Below are positions 9,412-17,888 of a stretch of 64,000 bases of DNA, piece by piece. The DNA is taken from positions 124,001 through 188,000 of the forward strand of contig CAVXZW010000027.1 in the NCBI GenBank assembly GCA_963766445.1, written 5' to 3'. Source of the stretch: JAICYJ01 sp963766445. Its GTDB lineage: Bacteria; Actinomycetota; Thermoleophilia; Gaiellales; JAICJC01. The notes under the pieces are model-generated. The model made no database searches, was not told where the DNA came from, and saw only the letters and a program-made list of their open reading frames with translations. A program made the position numbers and the translations under genes. The stretch's first letter is position 1, and the number at the start of each line of letters is the position of its first letter.

Positions 9412-10328
9412 ACCCGGCCGGCGCGCGCGTCAGGAAGCGGCGTCAGCACGCCGTCCAGCTGGTCGCGCAGGTGCTCGAAGTCGGGCGGCAGCGACAGGCG
9501 CTCGCCCAGGTGCTCGATCGGCTCGTCGGTCGCGAAGCCCGGGCCCAGCGTGGCGATCTCGAACAGCACGCCGGCCGGCTCGCGAAAGTAGATCGACTTG
9601 AAGTAGAAGCGGTCGATCACCGGCGTTGGGTGGTAGCCGTCGGCCGCCACCTTCCGCTGCCAGTCCTCGTGCTCGGCCACGCTCGATGCCCAGGCCACGT
9701 GGTGCACCGTTCCGGCGCCCGGGATGCCCTGCTCGTCGGGGGCGGGCAGCCGTTCGTAGAACGCTCCTCGGTGCTCACCCTGCAGCTCCCAGCGGGAGTC
9801 GCCGCGCGGCTCGAAGCCGAGCGTCTGCTCCAGCAGCTCACGCCCTCGCTCCATGTCGGACGAGTACATGCGGACGCCGCCGAAGCCCTGCAGCGCCAGC
9901 TCGTGAGGGATGTCCGGGTGCTCGGCCACCAGCGGCGCATCGGCGCCGGTAAACAGCTCCAGCTCCAGGCCCAGCCCCTCGGGATCGTCGAATCGCAGGT
10001 CGCCGTCGCTGCGCGCCACCGCGGTGCCCTCGTCGCCGAGCCGCTGCTCCCAGAAGTCCAGAGCCTGCTGCGACCCGACCCGCCACACGATCGAGCTGAC
10101 CATCCCGCGGCCGGCCCGGCCGGCGCGCGCGCCCGGGTACTCGAAGAAGGTGATGTCCGAGCCGGCGCTGCCGCGCTCGTCGGCGTAGAAGAGGTGGTAG
10201 ACGGTCGGGTCGTCCTGGTTGACCGTCTTCTTGACCATTCTCAGGCCCAGCACCCGCGTGTAGAAATCGACGTTGCGCGGTGCGTCGGCGGTGATGCACG
10301 TGACGTGGTGGATGCCGTCGAGCTTCAC
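9408..10328 (-). CDS. VOC-family ring-cleaving dioxygenase (glyoxalase fold)
   Basis: A 306-residue protein of two tandem vicinal-oxygen-chelate modules. The start GTG at 10328 sits 6 nt after AAGGAGG and gives the family N-terminus (KLDGIHHVTCITADAPRN). Metal ligands expected in this group are the His of GIHHVT, a His of TVHHVAWA in the second module and a late Glu (AGVLFEIATL). Sequence style resembles the MhqO/LinE-like hydroquinone or catechol dioxygenases common in soil bacteria. The true substrate is unknown. It lies between ribH and rpmB, facing ribH. Confidence 0.85.
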   Translation of the reverse strand: MKLDGIHHVTCITADAPRNVDFYTRVLGLRMVKKTVNQDDPTVYHLFYADERGSAGSDITFFEYPGARAGRAGRGMVSSIVWRVGSQQALDFWEQRLGDEGTAVARSDGDLRFDDPEGLGLELELFTGADAPLVAEHPDIPHELALQGFGGVRMYSSDMERGRELLEQTLGFEPRGDSRWELQGEHRGAFYERLPAPDEQGIPGAGTVHHVAWASSVAEHEDWQRKVAADGYHPTPVIDRFYFKSIYFREPAGVLFEIATLGPGFATDEPIEHLGERLSLPPDFEHLRDQLDGVLTPLPDARAGRV

Positions 10329-10357
10329 GGAGGGCCTCCTTACCTGTGCGCTGCCGC

Positions 10358-10549
10358 CTAGACCGCTTTGGTGACCCGGCCGCTCTTGAGGCAGCGCGTG
10401 CAGACGTAGGCACGGGTCGGCGAACCGTCGAGCAGGATCCGGATCCGCTGCAGGTTGGGCTCGAAGCGCCGCTTGGTGGCGACCATGGAGTGGCTCCGGT
10501 TGTTGCCGAAACCAGGCTTCTTTGCACAGATCACGCAGACTCGGGACAC
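10358..10549 (-). CDS. rpmB: 50S ribosomal protein L28
   Basis: A 63-residue basic ribosomal protein with SRVCVICAKKPGFGNN, SHSMVATKRRFEPNLQ and a C-terminal CTRCLKSGRV. Two CxxC pairs mark the zinc-binding form of L28. The GTG at 10549 is used; a -10-like TATACT lies about 35 nt upstream on the minus strand, with GAAAGGA as ribosome-binding site. It is divergent from the Asp23/fakA operon, the arrangement also known in Bacillus (rpmB beside yloU-yloV). Confidence 0.95.
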   Translation of the reverse strand: MSRVCVICAKKPGFGNNRSHSMVATKRRFEPNLQRIRILLDGSPTRAYVCTRCLKSGRVTKAV

Positions 10550-10625
10550 GCAGACAATCCTTTCCGGACGGAACGGCGGCAGTATAGCCCGCAACCTGCC
10601 CGGGGCACGGCACGTCATATGGACG

Positions 10626-11003
10626 ATGCACCGGGCACAGCTGACCGCCGTTCCCGCGCCTGGCAAGGTGGCGGGCGAACTGATCATCCCCAGCGAGGTG
10701 ATCGCTCAGATCGTCGGGCTGACGGTGCTGGAGTGCTACGGCGTCGTCGGCATGGCCGCGACCAGCCTCAGCCAGGGCGTGGCCCGGCTGCTGTCGCGGG
10801 AGCGGATCACCCAGGGCGTGGGCGTGCGCCGCGAAGGCGACCGGCTGGCGATCGACCTCTACGTCGTGGTCGAGTACGGTCTCAACCTGGCCGAGGTTGC
10901 CACCAGCGTGCGATCGCGGGTGAAGTACACGGTCGAGAAGCTGACCGGGATCGAGGTGGACACGCTGCAGATCCACATACAGGGTGTGAAGCGCACAACA
11001 TGA
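10626..11003 (+). CDS. Asp23/Gls24-family envelope stress protein
   Basis: A 125-residue Asp23-domain protein (yloU position). It shows GELIIPSEVIAQIVGLTVLEC near the N-terminus and the typical VVVEYGLNLAEVATSVRSRV strand-helix at the C-terminus. The ATG at 10626 was chosen because it places the domain directly after a short leader; an upstream open frame overlaps the rpmB promoter. The stop overlaps the ATG of the fakA-fakB fusion. The yloU-yloV pairing is conserved in Gram-positive bacteria; the molecular role is membrane/stress related and not precisely known. Confidence 0.88.
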   Translation: MHRAQLTAVPAPGKVAGELIIPSEVIAQIVGLTVLECYGVVGMAATSLSQGVARLLSRERITQGVGVRREGDRLAIDLYVVVEYGLNLAEVATSVRSRVKYTVEKLTGIEVDTLQIHIQGVKRTT

Positions 11004-13465
11004 CGCCGCTCGAGCGGGCGCTGGCGCTGGCGCGGGGCGGGCAGGGAGCGCTGCAGATGCATCGGCAGCGGATCAACGACCTGAACGTCTACCCGGTGCC
11101 GGACGGCGACACCGGCAGCAACCTGGCCGACACGGTGACGAGGCTCACCCAGGGCCTGGAGCAGCTGCCGCCGGATGCCGACCGGCCCACGATCGCGCAC
11201 GCAGCCACCCGCGCCGCGCTGATGGGCGCCCGCGGCAACAGCGGCGTGATCCTGTCGCAGATCGTGCGCGGCTTCGCCGAGGCGCTGGGCGCGGGTGAAG
11301 GGCCGGTGGACGCGGGCACGGTGGCGCGAGCGCTGCGCGCGGCCAGCGACGCCGCCTACGGCGCCATCCGCCAACCGGTCGAGGGGACGATGCTGACGGC
11401 GATCCGGGCGATGGCGGAGCGGGCCGAGACGGAGCCCGCCGGCGCGACGCTTGACGAGCTGCTGGCTTCGGTGCTGGAGGCGGGCGACGACACCGTGGCG
11501 CGCACCCAGGAGATGCTGCCGGTGCTGCGCCAGGCACGGGTGGTCGACGCCGGCGCAGCCGGGCTGGTCGAGTACGTGCGGGGCGCGGTCGCGGGCATGC
11601 AGCGCCGGGCGCCGGCGGCCGTCGGCGCGCTGGCCGCAGCGCCGCCGCCCAGCCTCGACTCGATCCATCTCCAGCCGTCGCGGTACCGCTACTGCACGAG
11701 CTTCCTGGTAGAGGATGAGGGCGTCGACCGCGAGCTGATGGAGTCGCTGCTGGAGCCGCTGGGCGACTCGCTGCTGGTGGTCGGCGAGCCGCCGATCCTG
11801 AAGGTGCACCTGCACACCGATGACCCCGGCGCCGCCATCTCGCTCGGCGTCGGTGCCGGCACGGTCGCCGACGTCGAGGTGGCCGATATGCGGTTGCAGG
11901 TGCGCGACCGCACGCTGCGGCTGCTTGAGGGCCATGCGGCCCAGCCGGCCGCGTGCGGGCTGGTGGTGGTCGCCGACGGAGACGGCGTCGCGGCCGCCTA
12001 CCGAGCCGCGGCGTCCGGGGTCGAGCTGGTGGCGGGCGGGCAGTCCGCCAATCCCAGTGCGGGGGAGATCGCCGATGCGATCGCGGCGTCCGGCGCCGAG
12101 GGCGTGCTGGTGCTGCCCAACAACCGCAACGTGGTGCTCGCGGCGGAGAACGCGGCGGCCCTGGCCGGCCGGCCGGCTGCGGTGGTGCCGACGCTGTCCC
12201 CGGCGGCGGGCCTGGTGCTGGCCGCGCGGTTCGACCCCGACCGCGCGCTGGCCGAGAACGCTGGCGCGCTCGCGCAGCTGAACGGGACGCTCCGCTGCGG
12301 TGAGGTGGCCGCGGCCGTCCGCGACGCCCGCATGGACGGCGTCGCCGTCACCGCCGGGCAGTACCTGGCGCTGGTCGAGGGCCGTCTGCAGTCGTCACAC
12401 GACGACGCCGCGTCGGCGGCCGCGGCGGTGCTGCGCAACCTCGCCCAGGGCGCCTCCGCGCTGACCGTCCTGACGGCCGCGGAGGCGGGCCTGGCTGCCA
12501 CCATCGACACGCTCGCCGGGGACGGCGCCAATCCGGCTGTGCGCACGGTCGAAGGCGGCGCAGCGGCGTACCCGCTGTTTGCGTGCGCGACGCCGGGAGC
12601 GGGGCTACTGACGGCCGAGACCACCGCGATCGTGCTCGACTCGACGGCCGACCTTGCCGACCCCGGTAGCCGACACGCCAACTGGTCGATGGTGCCGCTG
12701 ACCGTCAGCTTCGGTGAGGAAACCTTCCGCGACTACGTCGACATCGACGCCTCCGAGTTCTACCGGCGCCTGCGGGCGGCGCCGCGGCCGCCGCGCACCG
12801 CCGCTCCCTCGCCGGGGTCCTGGCAGGAGGCGTTCGAGGCGCTGCACGGCTACCGGCGGGTGCTGGTGCTGCCGCTCTCCAAGCACCTGTCAGCCAGCGC
12901 CCAGACCGCCGAGATCGCCGCCCGCGAGGTCGATCCCGGCGGCACCCGCATCACCGTGCTCGACGCCGGCTCCGCGTCGCTGGGCACACTGGTGCTGGCC
13001 GAGGCGCTGCAGCGCATGCTCGTCCGGGGCCTGCCCGAGAATGAGCTGATCGATGAGTTCCAGGCCGCGCGCGAGCGGCTTCACGTCGTGTTCTCGGTGG
13101 ACACGCTCGAGTACCTGCAGCGGGGCGGGCGGATCGGCCGCGCCCAGGCGATGGTCGGCGGCATGCTGGACGTGAGGCCGATCCTGACGCTGCGCAACGG
13201 CGAGGTGGAACCGCTGCGCCGGGTGCGCGGGGCGCGGCGTGCGCGCGCCGAGTTCGAGCGGTTCTTGATCGAGCACGCAGGCCCCGGCGCGGCGCACGTG
13301 GCGGTGGTGCACGCGGAGGCGCCGGAGGCGGCCGAGCAGCTGGTGGAGATGGCGCGGCGGGCTGTTCCGCAGGCGGTGATCGACCACGTCGGTGAGCTGG
13401 GGGCCGTTGTCGGCACGCACGGCGGGCCCGGCACGCTGGGGCTGGCGGTGCTGTCCGAGCCGTGA
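11000..13465 (+). CDS. Fatty acid kinase FakA fused to a DegV/FakB fatty-acid-binding domain
   Basis: An 821-residue intact protein joining two normally separate subunits. Residues about 1-200 are the Dak2/DhaL kinase domain, with VYPVPDGDTGSN (metal/ATP site) and MGARGNSGVILSQI. About 200-540 is the FakA middle and C-terminal region. From about residue 541 a complete DegV domain begins at IVLDSTADL, with TAAPSPGSW, LSKHLSAS, YLQRGGRIGR and a C-terminal GTHGGPGTLGLAV. In characterised systems FakB presents a bound fatty acid to FakA, which phosphorylates it for PlsX/PlsY phospholipid synthesis; plsX and acpP lie downstream. The ATG overlaps the Asp23 gene stop, and the TGA overlaps the recG GTG. 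Confidence 0.88.
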   Translation: MTPLERALALARGGQGALQMHRQRINDLNVYPVPDGDTGSNLADTVTRLTQGLEQLPPDADRPTIAHAATRAALMGARGNSGVILSQIVRGFAEALGAGEGPVDAGTVARALRAASDAAYGAIRQPVEGTMLTAIRAMAERAETEPAGATLDELLASVLEAGDDTVARTQEMLPVLRQARVVDAGAAGLVEYVRGAVAGMQRRAPAAVGALAAAPPPSLDSIHLQPSRYRYCTSFLVEDEGVDRELMESLLEPLGDSLLVVGEPPILKVHLHTDDPGAAISLGVGAGTVADVEVADMRLQVRDRTLRLLEGHAAQPAACGLVVVADGDGVAAAYRAAASGVELVAGGQSANPSAGEIADAIAASGAEGVLVLPNNRNVVLAAENAAALAGRPAAVVPTLSPAAGLVLAARFDPDRALAENAGALAQLNGTLRCGEVAAAVRDARMDGVAVTAGQYLALVEGRLQSSHDDAASAAAAVLRNLAQGASALTVLTAAEAGLAATIDTLAGDGANPAVRTVEGGAAAYPLFACATPGAGLLTAETTAIVLDSTADLADPGSRHANWSMVPLTVSFGEETFRDYVDIDASEFYRRLRAAPRPPRTAAPSPGSWQEAFEALHGYRRVLVLPLSKHLSASAQTAEIAAREVDPGGTRITVLDAGSASLGTLVLAEALQRMLVRGLPENELIDEFQAARERLHVVFSVDTLEYLQRGGRIGRAQAMVGGMLDVRPILTLRNGEVEPLRRVRGARRARAEFERFLIEHAGPGAAHVAVVHAEAPEAAEQLVEMARRAVPQAVIDHVGELGAVVGTHGGPGTLGLAVLSEP

Positions 13466-15606
13466 GCGTGCGCGCATTCGCCGGCACCGAGGCCGAGCCG
13501 GCATTCACGCAGCCGAAGACGGCGCCGCGCCCGTCGCACCTGCTGGCCCCGGCCGCGGGGGACAAGCGCACGCGTGATCTGCTGGCGGCCCTGCGCCCGC
13601 GCCCCGTGCTGGACGTGGGCGACCTGCTTGAGGCGGTGCCGTTCCGCCACGACGACTTCCGCGAGCACGGTCTGCTGGCGAACCTGCCGATCGGCGAGGA
13701 GGCGACGCTGCTGGTGACCGTCGAGGACGTGCGCGTCAGGCCCACCCGGCGCCGCAACCTGGTGATCGTCGAGGCGCGCGTGCGCGACGAGTCCGGCCCC
13801 GGCGTGCTGGTCTGGTTCAACCAGCGCTACCTGGCCAAACAGCTGAAGCCGGGGATGCGGCTGTCGGTGCGGGGTGAGCGTCGGGGCACGGTCGGCGCCG
13901 AGATCGCCGTTCGCCGGCACGAGCTGCTGGGCGCCGACGAGAGCCTCACCCACACCTCAGGGCTGGTGCCCGTCTACCACTCCAGCGAGAAGCTGACCAG
14001 CCGCCGCATCGGCGACCTGGTCACGGCCCAGCTCGGCCACGTCGGCGATGCCCCCGACTCGTTGCCGTCGGGGCTGCGCACCCGCCGCGGCCTGCCGCTG
14101 CGCCGCGACGCGCTGCTCGCGGCGCACCGCCCGGACACGCTCGATCAGGCGCGCACGGCCGAGCAGCGGCTCGCGTTCGAGGAGCTGTTCCTGCTGCAGG
14201 CCGGGCTGATCAGCCACCGCCGGGCACTGGAGCGCACCACCATCGCCCGTGCGCTGGGACGTCCGGGCGAGATGATCGATCGCTTCCGCGCATCGCTGCC
14301 GTTCACGCCCACGGCGGCGCAGGATCGGGCGATGGCCGAGATCGACGGCGACCTCGATCGCAGCGTGCCGATGCAGCGGCTGCTGCAGGGCGACGTCGGC
14401 TCGGGGAAGACGCTGGTGGCCGTGCACGCGCTGCTGCGAGCCGTCGAGCGCGACGGCCAGGGAGCGATGATGGCGCCCACCGAGACGCTTGCCACGCAGC
14501 ACCTGCTGGGCGTGACGGCTCTCTGCGAGCCGCTGGGCGTGCGGGTGACGCCGCTGGTGCAGGGGATGCCGGCGCGCGAGCGCCGCGCCGCACTGGGCGT
14601 GATCGAGTCGGGTGAGCCGCAGGTGGTGGTGGGCACGCACGCGCTGATCCAGGATGCGGTCGTGTTCGGCCGGCTGGAGGTGGCGGTGGTGGACGAGCAG
14701 CACCGGTTCGGCGTGGAGCAGCGCCGCGCGCTCGAGGCCAAGGCGCGCGACTCCGGCCACGCTCCCCACGTGCTGCACATGACGGCCACCCCGATACCGC
14801 GCACGCTGGCGCTGACGGTGTACGGCGACCTCGACGTTTCGGTGCTGGACGAGATGCCGCCGGGCCGAAAGCCGGTGGTCACGCGGCTGGTGCCGCGCGC
14901 CCGCCGCGACGAGGTGTTCGCGCGCATGCGCAGGTTGCTGGACGAGGGCCGCCAGGCCTACGTCGTCTGCCCGCTGGTGACCGAATCGCCGGCCGCGCAG
15001 GCGACGGCGGCCGAGAGCGAGGCCGAACGGCTGCAACGAGACGACCTGCGCGGCTACTCGGTGGGTGTGATGCACGGCCAGATGCCGACCACAGAGCGGC
15101 GCTCGGTGATGGAGCGGTTCCGGTCGGGCGAGCTGTCGGTGCTGGTCGCGACCACGGTGATCGAGGTGGGCGTGGACGTGCCCAATGCCGTGATCATGGT
15201 GATCGAGGAGGCCGACCGGTTCGGGCTGGCGCAGCTGCACCAGCTGCGCGGGCGGGTCGGTCGCGGCGGTCACGAGAGCTTCTGCATCCTCCTGGCCGAC
15301 CCGCAGAGCGATGACTCGGCGACCCGGCTGCAGGCGATGGTGCGCACCAGCGACGGGTTCGAGCTGGCCGAGGTCGATCTCGAGCTGCGCGGCGAGGGCA
15401 GCCTGCTGGCCGCACGCCAGAGCGGCATCCCCGACCTGCGACACGCCCGCCTGTCGCGGCACCGTCGCCTGGCCCAGCAGGCGCGACGCGAGGCGCAGGC
15501 GTTCCTGGACGCGGACCCCGACCTGGAGTCGGCGGAGGCTCAGCTGATGGCGATCGAGGCGCGCCGCATGTTCGGCGACGAGGTCGACTGGCTGACGCGC
15601 GCATGA
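13462..15606 (+). CDS. recG: ATP-dependent DNA helicase RecG
   Basis: RecG regresses stalled replication forks and processes Holliday junctions. The intact 714-residue protein has an N-terminal wedge/OB-fold part, Walker A in LLQGDVGSGKTLVA, the helicase box VVDEQHRFGVEQ, MTATPIPRTLALT, and the C-terminal LAQLHQLRGRVGRG motif VI. It starts at a GTG overlapping the fakA-fakB stop and ends over the ATG of rsmD. Position matches the conserved yloV-recG order. Confidence 0.96.
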   Translation: MSVRAFAGTEAEPAFTQPKTAPRPSHLLAPAAGDKRTRDLLAALRPRPVLDVGDLLEAVPFRHDDFREHGLLANLPIGEEATLLVTVEDVRVRPTRRRNLVIVEARVRDESGPGVLVWFNQRYLAKQLKPGMRLSVRGERRGTVGAEIAVRRHELLGADESLTHTSGLVPVYHSSEKLTSRRIGDLVTAQLGHVGDAPDSLPSGLRTRRGLPLRRDALLAAHRPDTLDQARTAEQRLAFEELFLLQAGLISHRRALERTTIARALGRPGEMIDRFRASLPFTPTAAQDRAMAEIDGDLDRSVPMQRLLQGDVGSGKTLVAVHALLRAVERDGQGAMMAPTETLATQHLLGVTALCEPLGVRVTPLVQGMPARERRAALGVIESGEPQVVVGTHALIQDAVVFGRLEVAVVDEQHRFGVEQRRALEAKARDSGHAPHVLHMTATPIPRTLALTVYGDLDVSVLDEMPPGRKPVVTRLVPRARRDEVFARMRRLLDEGRQAYVVCPLVTESPAAQATAAESEAERLQRDDLRGYSVGVMHGQMPTTERRSVMERFRSGELSVLVATTVIEVGVDVPNAVIMVIEEADRFGLAQLHQLRGRVGRGGHESFCILLADPQSDDSATRLQAMVRTSDGFELAEVDLELRGEGSLLAARQSGIPDLRHARLSRHRRLAQQARREAQAFLDADPDLESAEAQLMAIEARRMFGDEVDWLTRA

Positions 15607-16145
15607 GGATCGTGGCCGGCGAGCGCAAGGGCATGCGCCTCGACGCGCCGGCCGGGCAGGGCACACGGCCGACCTCGGATCGGTTGCGCGAGTCGCTGTT
15701 CTCGATCCTGGGCGACGTGTCGGGCCTGCGCGTGCTGGACCCGTTCGCCGGCAGCGGGGCGCTCGGGCTGGAGGCGCTATCGCGCGGCGCCGCCCGGGCC
15801 GACTTCTGCGAGACGGCGGCACCGGCCCTGCGCGCCCTGCGGGCGAACGTGGAGCGCCTCGGGTACGGCGACCGAGCGGTCGTTCGCCGCCAGGATGCCC
15901 GCCGTAGGCTGGCCGCCGATGCCCGCGCCGGCACCGGCTACGAGTTGATCATGCTCGACCCGCCTTATAGGATGCTGACCGCCTTGCAAGAGGACTTTTC
16001 CCTGCATCTGCCGCATCTGCTGGTTCCCGGAGGGATTGCCGTGATCGAGAGCCCGACATCTCAGCAGCCACTGGAGCTGCCGCTCCGGCTGGACACGACC
16101 CGCGTGCAGGGCGGCTCCCGGCTGACGGTGTACCTGCATGACTGA
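15603..16145 (+). CDS. rsmD: 16S rRNA (guanine-966-N2)-methyltransferase RsmD
   Basis: A 180-residue methyltransferase. The start MRIVAGERKGMRL and the segment RPTSDRLRESLFSIL are typical. The SAM loop is VLDPFAGSGALGLEALSRGA, and the catalytic motif is LDPPY. It overlaps recG by 4 bp and coaD by 8 bp; rsmD-coaD is a very common pair. Confidence 0.95.
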   Translation: MRIVAGERKGMRLDAPAGQGTRPTSDRLRESLFSILGDVSGLRVLDPFAGSGALGLEALSRGAARADFCETAAPALRALRANVERLGYGDRAVVRRQDARRRLAADARAGTGYELIMLDPPYRMLTALQEDFSLHLPHLLVPGGIAVIESPTSQQPLELPLRLDTTRVQGGSRLTVYLHD

Positions 16146-16635
16146 GCGGGTGGCCGTCTGCCCCGGTACCTACGACCCGGTCACCGCCGGCCACCTCGAC
16201 ATCATCGAGCGCGCCGCCGAGGTGTTCGACCGGGTGGTGGTGGGCGTCGTGCGGGCGCCGCGGCACAAGCAGACGATGTTCTCGCTGGACGAGCGGATCA
16301 GCTTCATCGAGCAGTCGCTGGGCGGCCGCGACAACGTGTCGGTGGTTGGTTTCGCGACCCTCGTGGTCGACTTCGCGCGCGAGCATGGTGCCCGTGTGAT
16401 CGTGAAGGGGCTGCGCGCCGTCAGCGATTTCGAGTGGGAGTTCCAGATGAACCACCTCAACCGCGGACTGGGCCCCGAGATCGAAACGCTCTACATGATG
16501 AGCTCGCCCAAGTACAGTTTCCTGTCGTCACGGGGTGTGCGTGAGATCGCCTCGTTCGGCGGCCCCGTGGCAGAGTACGTACCCGAGCAGGTCGCTCGCC
16601 GCCTGGCAGAGATGCACGCGGCGGGGGACACCTGA
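16138..16635 (+). CDS. coaD: Phosphopantetheine adenylyltransferase
   Basis: Carries out the penultimate step of coenzyme A synthesis. The 165-residue protein shows CPGTYDPVTAGHLDII (T/HxGH nucleotidyl-transfer motif), VKGLRAVSDFEWE and SSRGVREIASFGG (SSxxR). It overlaps the end of rsmD. Together with acpP downstream it supplies the pantetheine arm used in lipid synthesis. Confidence 0.96.
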   Translation: MTERVAVCPGTYDPVTAGHLDIIERAAEVFDRVVVGVVRAPRHKQTMFSLDERISFIEQSLGGRDNVSVVGFATLVVDFAREHGARVIVKGLRAVSDFEWEFQMNHLNRGLGPEIETLYMMSSPKYSFLSSRGVREIASFGGPVAEYVPEQVARRLAEMHAAGDT

Positions 16636-16655
16636 CCCGTTGTGAGGAGAGACCG

Positions 16656-17147
16656 TTGGACGTATTGGTTCTGATCGACAAACTTGATGAGCTCGTGGCA
16701 ACCGCGAAGAACGTGCCGATGACCGACCAGGTCCGGATCGACCGCGAGGAGCTGTTCGAGATCATCGATCAGATGCGCTCGACGATCCCCGAGGAGATCA
16801 AGCAGGCGCGCTGGATCGTGAAGGAGCGGCAGGAGATGCTGGCCGAGGCCAAGCGCGAGGCCGAGCGCCTGATCGGCGAGGCCCGCGACCAGGCGCAGCG
16901 CGAGGCCTCGCAGCAGGAGGTCGTGAAGCTGGCCGAGCGCCAGGCCCACGAGCTCGTGGAGCAGGCCCGCGCCAAGGAGCGCGAGACGCGCCTCGGCGCC
17001 GAGGACTACGCCGACGGCATCCTCGAGAACCTCGAGGTCAACCTGGGCAAGTTCCTGGCAGCGGTGCAGCGCGGGCGCGAGCAGCTGGCGTCGCGCGACG
17101 GCGAGGGCACGGGGCCGGGGACGGCCGGCTTCGATACGTCGGGCTAG
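16656..17147 (+). CDS. DivIVA-like coiled-coil protein (Rv2927c type)
   Basis: A 163-residue largely helical, highly charged protein. It starts at a TTG preceded by GAGGAGAG, giving MDVLVLIDKLDELV. The segment MRSTIPEEIKQARWIVKERQ is the most recognisable, followed by a long Glu/Arg-rich coiled coil to about residue 130 and a Gly-rich tail. Actinobacteria commonly carry such a gene after coaD (Rv2927c in M. tuberculosis), often annotated as a DivIVA-domain or ATP-synthase-B-like protein. A role at the cell envelope or division site is inferred only. Confidence 0.75.
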   Translation: MDVLVLIDKLDELVATAKNVPMTDQVRIDREELFEIIDQMRSTIPEEIKQARWIVKERQEMLAEAKREAERLIGEARDQAQREASQQEVVKLAERQAHELVEQARAKERETRLGAEDYADGILENLEVNLGKFLAAVQRGREQLASRDGEGTGPGTAGFDTSG

Positions 17148-17166
17148 ATGGTGACTCGATCATCCG

Positions 17167-17667
17167 ATGATTGACCTGCGCAGCATGCGGCTCGGCCCGG
17201 GCGACGTCCGGCACGAGTGGCCGCGCGTGGCGGTGGCGCCGCTCACGATCGCGGGCCAGGAGTACACCATCACGCCGGCCGAGCTGGAGCCCCGGCTCGA
17301 CCTGCAGGCCGCCTCCCGCGGGCTCTACCTGAAGCTGGCCTTCTCGGCGCACGTCGAGGGACCCTGCTTCCGCTGCCTGGAGCCGGCCGGGATCGACCTC
17401 GACGTGCGGTCGTCGGAGTACCACTCCACCGACCCCAACGAGTCCGACCCGGAGCTGCGCTGCGACTACATCGAGGGCGACCAGTTGGACCTCGAGCGCT
17501 GGGTGCGCGACGCGCTCGTGTTCGCGCTGCCGGACAAGATCCTCGACCGCCCTGACTGCCCCGGTCTGTGCCCGCGCTGTGGGGTGCGGCTGGACCCGGA
17601 TGTGGCCCATGACTGCGGCGAACCGGAGCTGGACACCCGCTGGGCGAAGCTCGGTGACCTGCTATAA
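17167..17667 (+). CDS. DUF177 (YceD) family protein
   Basis: A 166-residue protein with two cysteine pairs: CFRC about residue 60 and CPGLCPRCG near residue 135, as in actinobacterial and plant DUF177 proteins. It sits directly before rpmF, the classical yceD-rpmF arrangement; plant and bacterial members are linked to 23S rRNA maturation. The ATG at 17167 follows the previous stop by about 20 bp without a strong ribosome-binding site. It ends 11 bp before rpmF. Confidence 0.88.
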   Translation: MIDLRSMRLGPGDVRHEWPRVAVAPLTIAGQEYTITPAELEPRLDLQAASRGLYLKLAFSAHVEGPCFRCLEPAGIDLDVRSSEYHSTDPNESDPELRCDYIEGDQLDLERWVRDALVFALPDKILDRPDCPGLCPRCGVRLDPDVAHDCGEPELDTRWAKLGDLL

Positions 17668-17678
17668 ATCAGCGGCCC

Positions 17679-17873
17679 ATGGCCGTTCCCAAGAAGAAAA
17701 CCTCCAAGGCCCGCCGCGACAAGCGGCGCGCCACGCACTCGATCTCGGCGCCCTCGCTGAGCGTCTGCCCGCACTGCCACCACCCGGTGCGTCCGCATCA
17801 CGTCTGCGGGAACTGCGGCCAGTACCGCGGGCGCGAGGTGGAGCCGCTGACGGAAGCCGCGCCGGGCGCGTAG
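17679..17873 (+). CDS. rpmF: 50S ribosomal protein L32
   Basis: A 64-residue zinc-ribbon ribosomal protein: MAVPKKKTSKARRDKRRATH at the start, then VCPHC and CGNCG as the four zinc-ligand cysteines. Placement yceD-rpmF-plsX is conserved across bacteria, coupling ribosome and lipid synthesis genes. Confidence 0.96.
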   Translation: MAVPKKKTSKARRDKRRATHSISAPSLSVCPHCHHPVRPHHVCGNCGQYRGREVEPLTEAAPGA

Positions 17874-17888
17874 TGGGGCGGTAGCTCG

